A DNA stretch of 5,649 nucleotides from an uncultured Flavobacteriales bacterium (lineage in GTDB: Bacteria; Bacteroidota; Bacteroidia; Flavobacteriales_D; Sanyastnellaceae): positions 1 to 5,649 of the forward strand of contig CALKHD010000124.1 in assembly GCA_938092195.1 (NCBI GenBank), in the 5' to 3' direction. Position 1 is the first letter of the stretch. Each line of letters begins with the position of its first letter. Positions 4,665-5,649 of the stretch are shown here, piece after piece. The position numbers were made by a program, and so were the translations under genes. The notes beneath the pieces are model-generated. The model was not told where the DNA came from, ran no database searches, and worked only from the letters and a program-made list of their open reading frames with translations.

Positions 4665-5649
4665 TTACGTTTTCCGTTTTTTCTCCCGCGATGCTGGGAA
4701 AAGAATGTTGTTCAGGATCAACCTGTATCCAGGTGAATTCGGGTGCAAATTCAAATCTGTAGGTGGGTCATTGACCAAATGACGGTAATCTTCCGGGTCA
4801 TGACCACCATAGTAACTCCATTGGCCCTCTCCCAAAGTTCCGTGCAGGTACTTGACCGACCCTACACTTCTGCTCTCTCCTAGAATGGTCACGTCTGGCC
4901 GCACGAAGTTCTTTCTGAACGCCGTTGTTTGTCCCATGAATCCATGGATCACCCGCTCATGACTTTGGGTGAGCATCGTGGGAATCACATCCCACTTCGC
5001 AGAAAAGTCAAACAGCGTAAAGAAATCCTTCAGCTCCTTCAGCTTGCCGTGCTCTTCCGTGGCATCTACATCACTGAATTCATAAACCATGGGATCTCGA
5101 ACCAAACGGTAATTCCAAAAGGCAAAGCCCTGTTCAAAATCCAACTTCTGCTGCGCCAGCGGGTCGCCTGGGTCCCCATCAAACATGGGCTCACAAATGT
5201 CTGTTTCTTGGGCTGCCAAAGCGATGTCAAAGCTGTCGGTCCCGGAACACATGGTGAACAAGAAACCACCACCCAGGACGAAGTTTCGCATCTCCAAGGC
5301 CACAGCACGCTTCATCTCACTCACCTTGGAGAAACCCAATGAAGCAGCACTGGCCTCTTGGCGGGCTTGCTCTTCCTGATACCAAGCCGCATTTCGATAG
5401 GAGCGGTAGAATTTGCCGTATTGACCGGTGAAGTCTTCGTGGTGCAAGTGCAGCCAATCGTACTTGACCAAATCTCCAGCCATCACCTCTGCATCATAGA
5501 CCACATCGTACGGGATCTCTGCAAACGTCAAGACCATGGTGACCGCATCGTCCCAAGGCAACTTGCTCTTGGGGCTGTACACTGCCACTTTGGGTGCCAC
5601 CTCCAATTTGACCCGTTGCTGGTTCACTTCAGGGTCGGCTATACCGTTC
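4665..5649 (-). CDS. Bacteroidota 'asparagine synthetase B'-annotated protein, 5' end beyond right edge
   Basis: The frame is open to the right edge, giving 327 residues plus the stop at 4665. The GTG at 5627 is internal, because seven more codons precede it without a stop. From memory, the protein matches a family of roughly 410 aa, common in Bacteroidota and labelled asparagine synthetase B, whose N-terminus (signal peptide plus about 80 residues) would lie outside. Counting from the first full codon, it shows PKVAVYSPKSKLPWDDAVT (19-37), YDWLHLHHEDFTGQYGKFY (63-81), LGGGFLFTMCSGTDSFDIAL (125-144), YYGGHDPEDY (279-288) and LHPNSPGYRLILNN (301-314). No PP-loop SGGxDS motif of true AsnB is present. 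The GGG...C element with C134 resembles the nucleophile elbow of class-I glutamine-amidotransferase or ThuA-like folds, with H283 a possible partner. Function is unproven. Its stop is 8 bp from that of the convergent SiaB-like gene. Confidence 0.85.
   Translation of the reverse strand, partial: NGIADPEVNQQRVKLEVAPKVAVYSPKSKLPWDDAVTMVLTFAEIPYDVVYDAEVMAGDLVKYDWLHLHHEDFTGQYGKFYRSYRNAAWYQEEQARQEASAASLGFSKVSEMKRAVALEMRNFVLGGGFLFTMCSGTDSFDIALAAQETDICEPMFDGDPGDPLAQQKLDFEQGFAFWNYRLVRDPMVYEFSDVDATEEHGKLKELKDFFTLFDFSAKWDVIPTMLTQSHERVIHGFMGQTTAFRKNFVRPDVTILGESRSVGSVKYLHGTLGEGQWSYYGGHDPEDYRHLVNDPPTDLNLHPNSPGYRLILNNILFPASREKKRKT

Noticed and set aside
4684..4699. TCCC/GGGA stem near the end of the minus-strand gene as a terminator
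   Set aside because: Only 4 bp, inside coding sequence, and without a following U-run on the minus strand.

Overview
The window looks like a chromosomal segment from a Bacteroidota bacterium, perhaps a Flavobacteriales-like lineage of medium GC content. Four things point there. The tgt gene is followed by an LptF/LptG-type permease. The tgt leader carries an exact Bacteroidota-type -7 element (TAnnTTTG). Start codons lack clear Shine-Dalgarno sequences. The right end carries the Bacteroidota-typical protein that databases usually call 'asparagine synthetase B'. All gene identifications come from reading translated motifs; no database search was run.

Left part, minus strand (1-1503): tgt (queuosine tRNA-guanine transglycosylase), then after 10 bp the N-terminal third of an LptF/LptG-type lipopolysaccharide-export permease that runs off the left edge. 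The TGT keeps its catalytic aspartates but has lost all three cysteines of the usual zinc site.

Divergent plus-strand unit (1514-3232): a DUF554 (YdfK/YqgA-like) multi-pass membrane protein and, only 3 bp downstream, a WYL-domain transcriptional regulator. The spacing implies co-transcription and suggests that the regulator and membrane protein act together.

Middle (3233-4077): a 78-bp gap holding a perfect 7-bp-arm inverted repeat, then two small unrecognised genes (116 and 88 aa) whose stop and start codons overlap (TGATG). A 150-bp gap follows, holding a cluster of interlocking inverted repeats just upstream of the next gene. This is the least explained part of the window and the best place to look for something new.

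Right part (4078-5649): a SiaB-type (DUF6272) GHKL-like protein kinase on the plus strand, with no SiaC partner in view. Its stop codon lies 8 bp from the stop codon of a convergent minus-strand gene, the so-called 'asparagine synthetase B'. That protein shows none of the visible hallmarks of AsnB in the part present and more resembles a class-I glutamine-amidotransferase-like fold; its 5' end lies beyond the right edge.

I see no tRNA, rRNA, CRISPR array, insertion sequence or attachment site.
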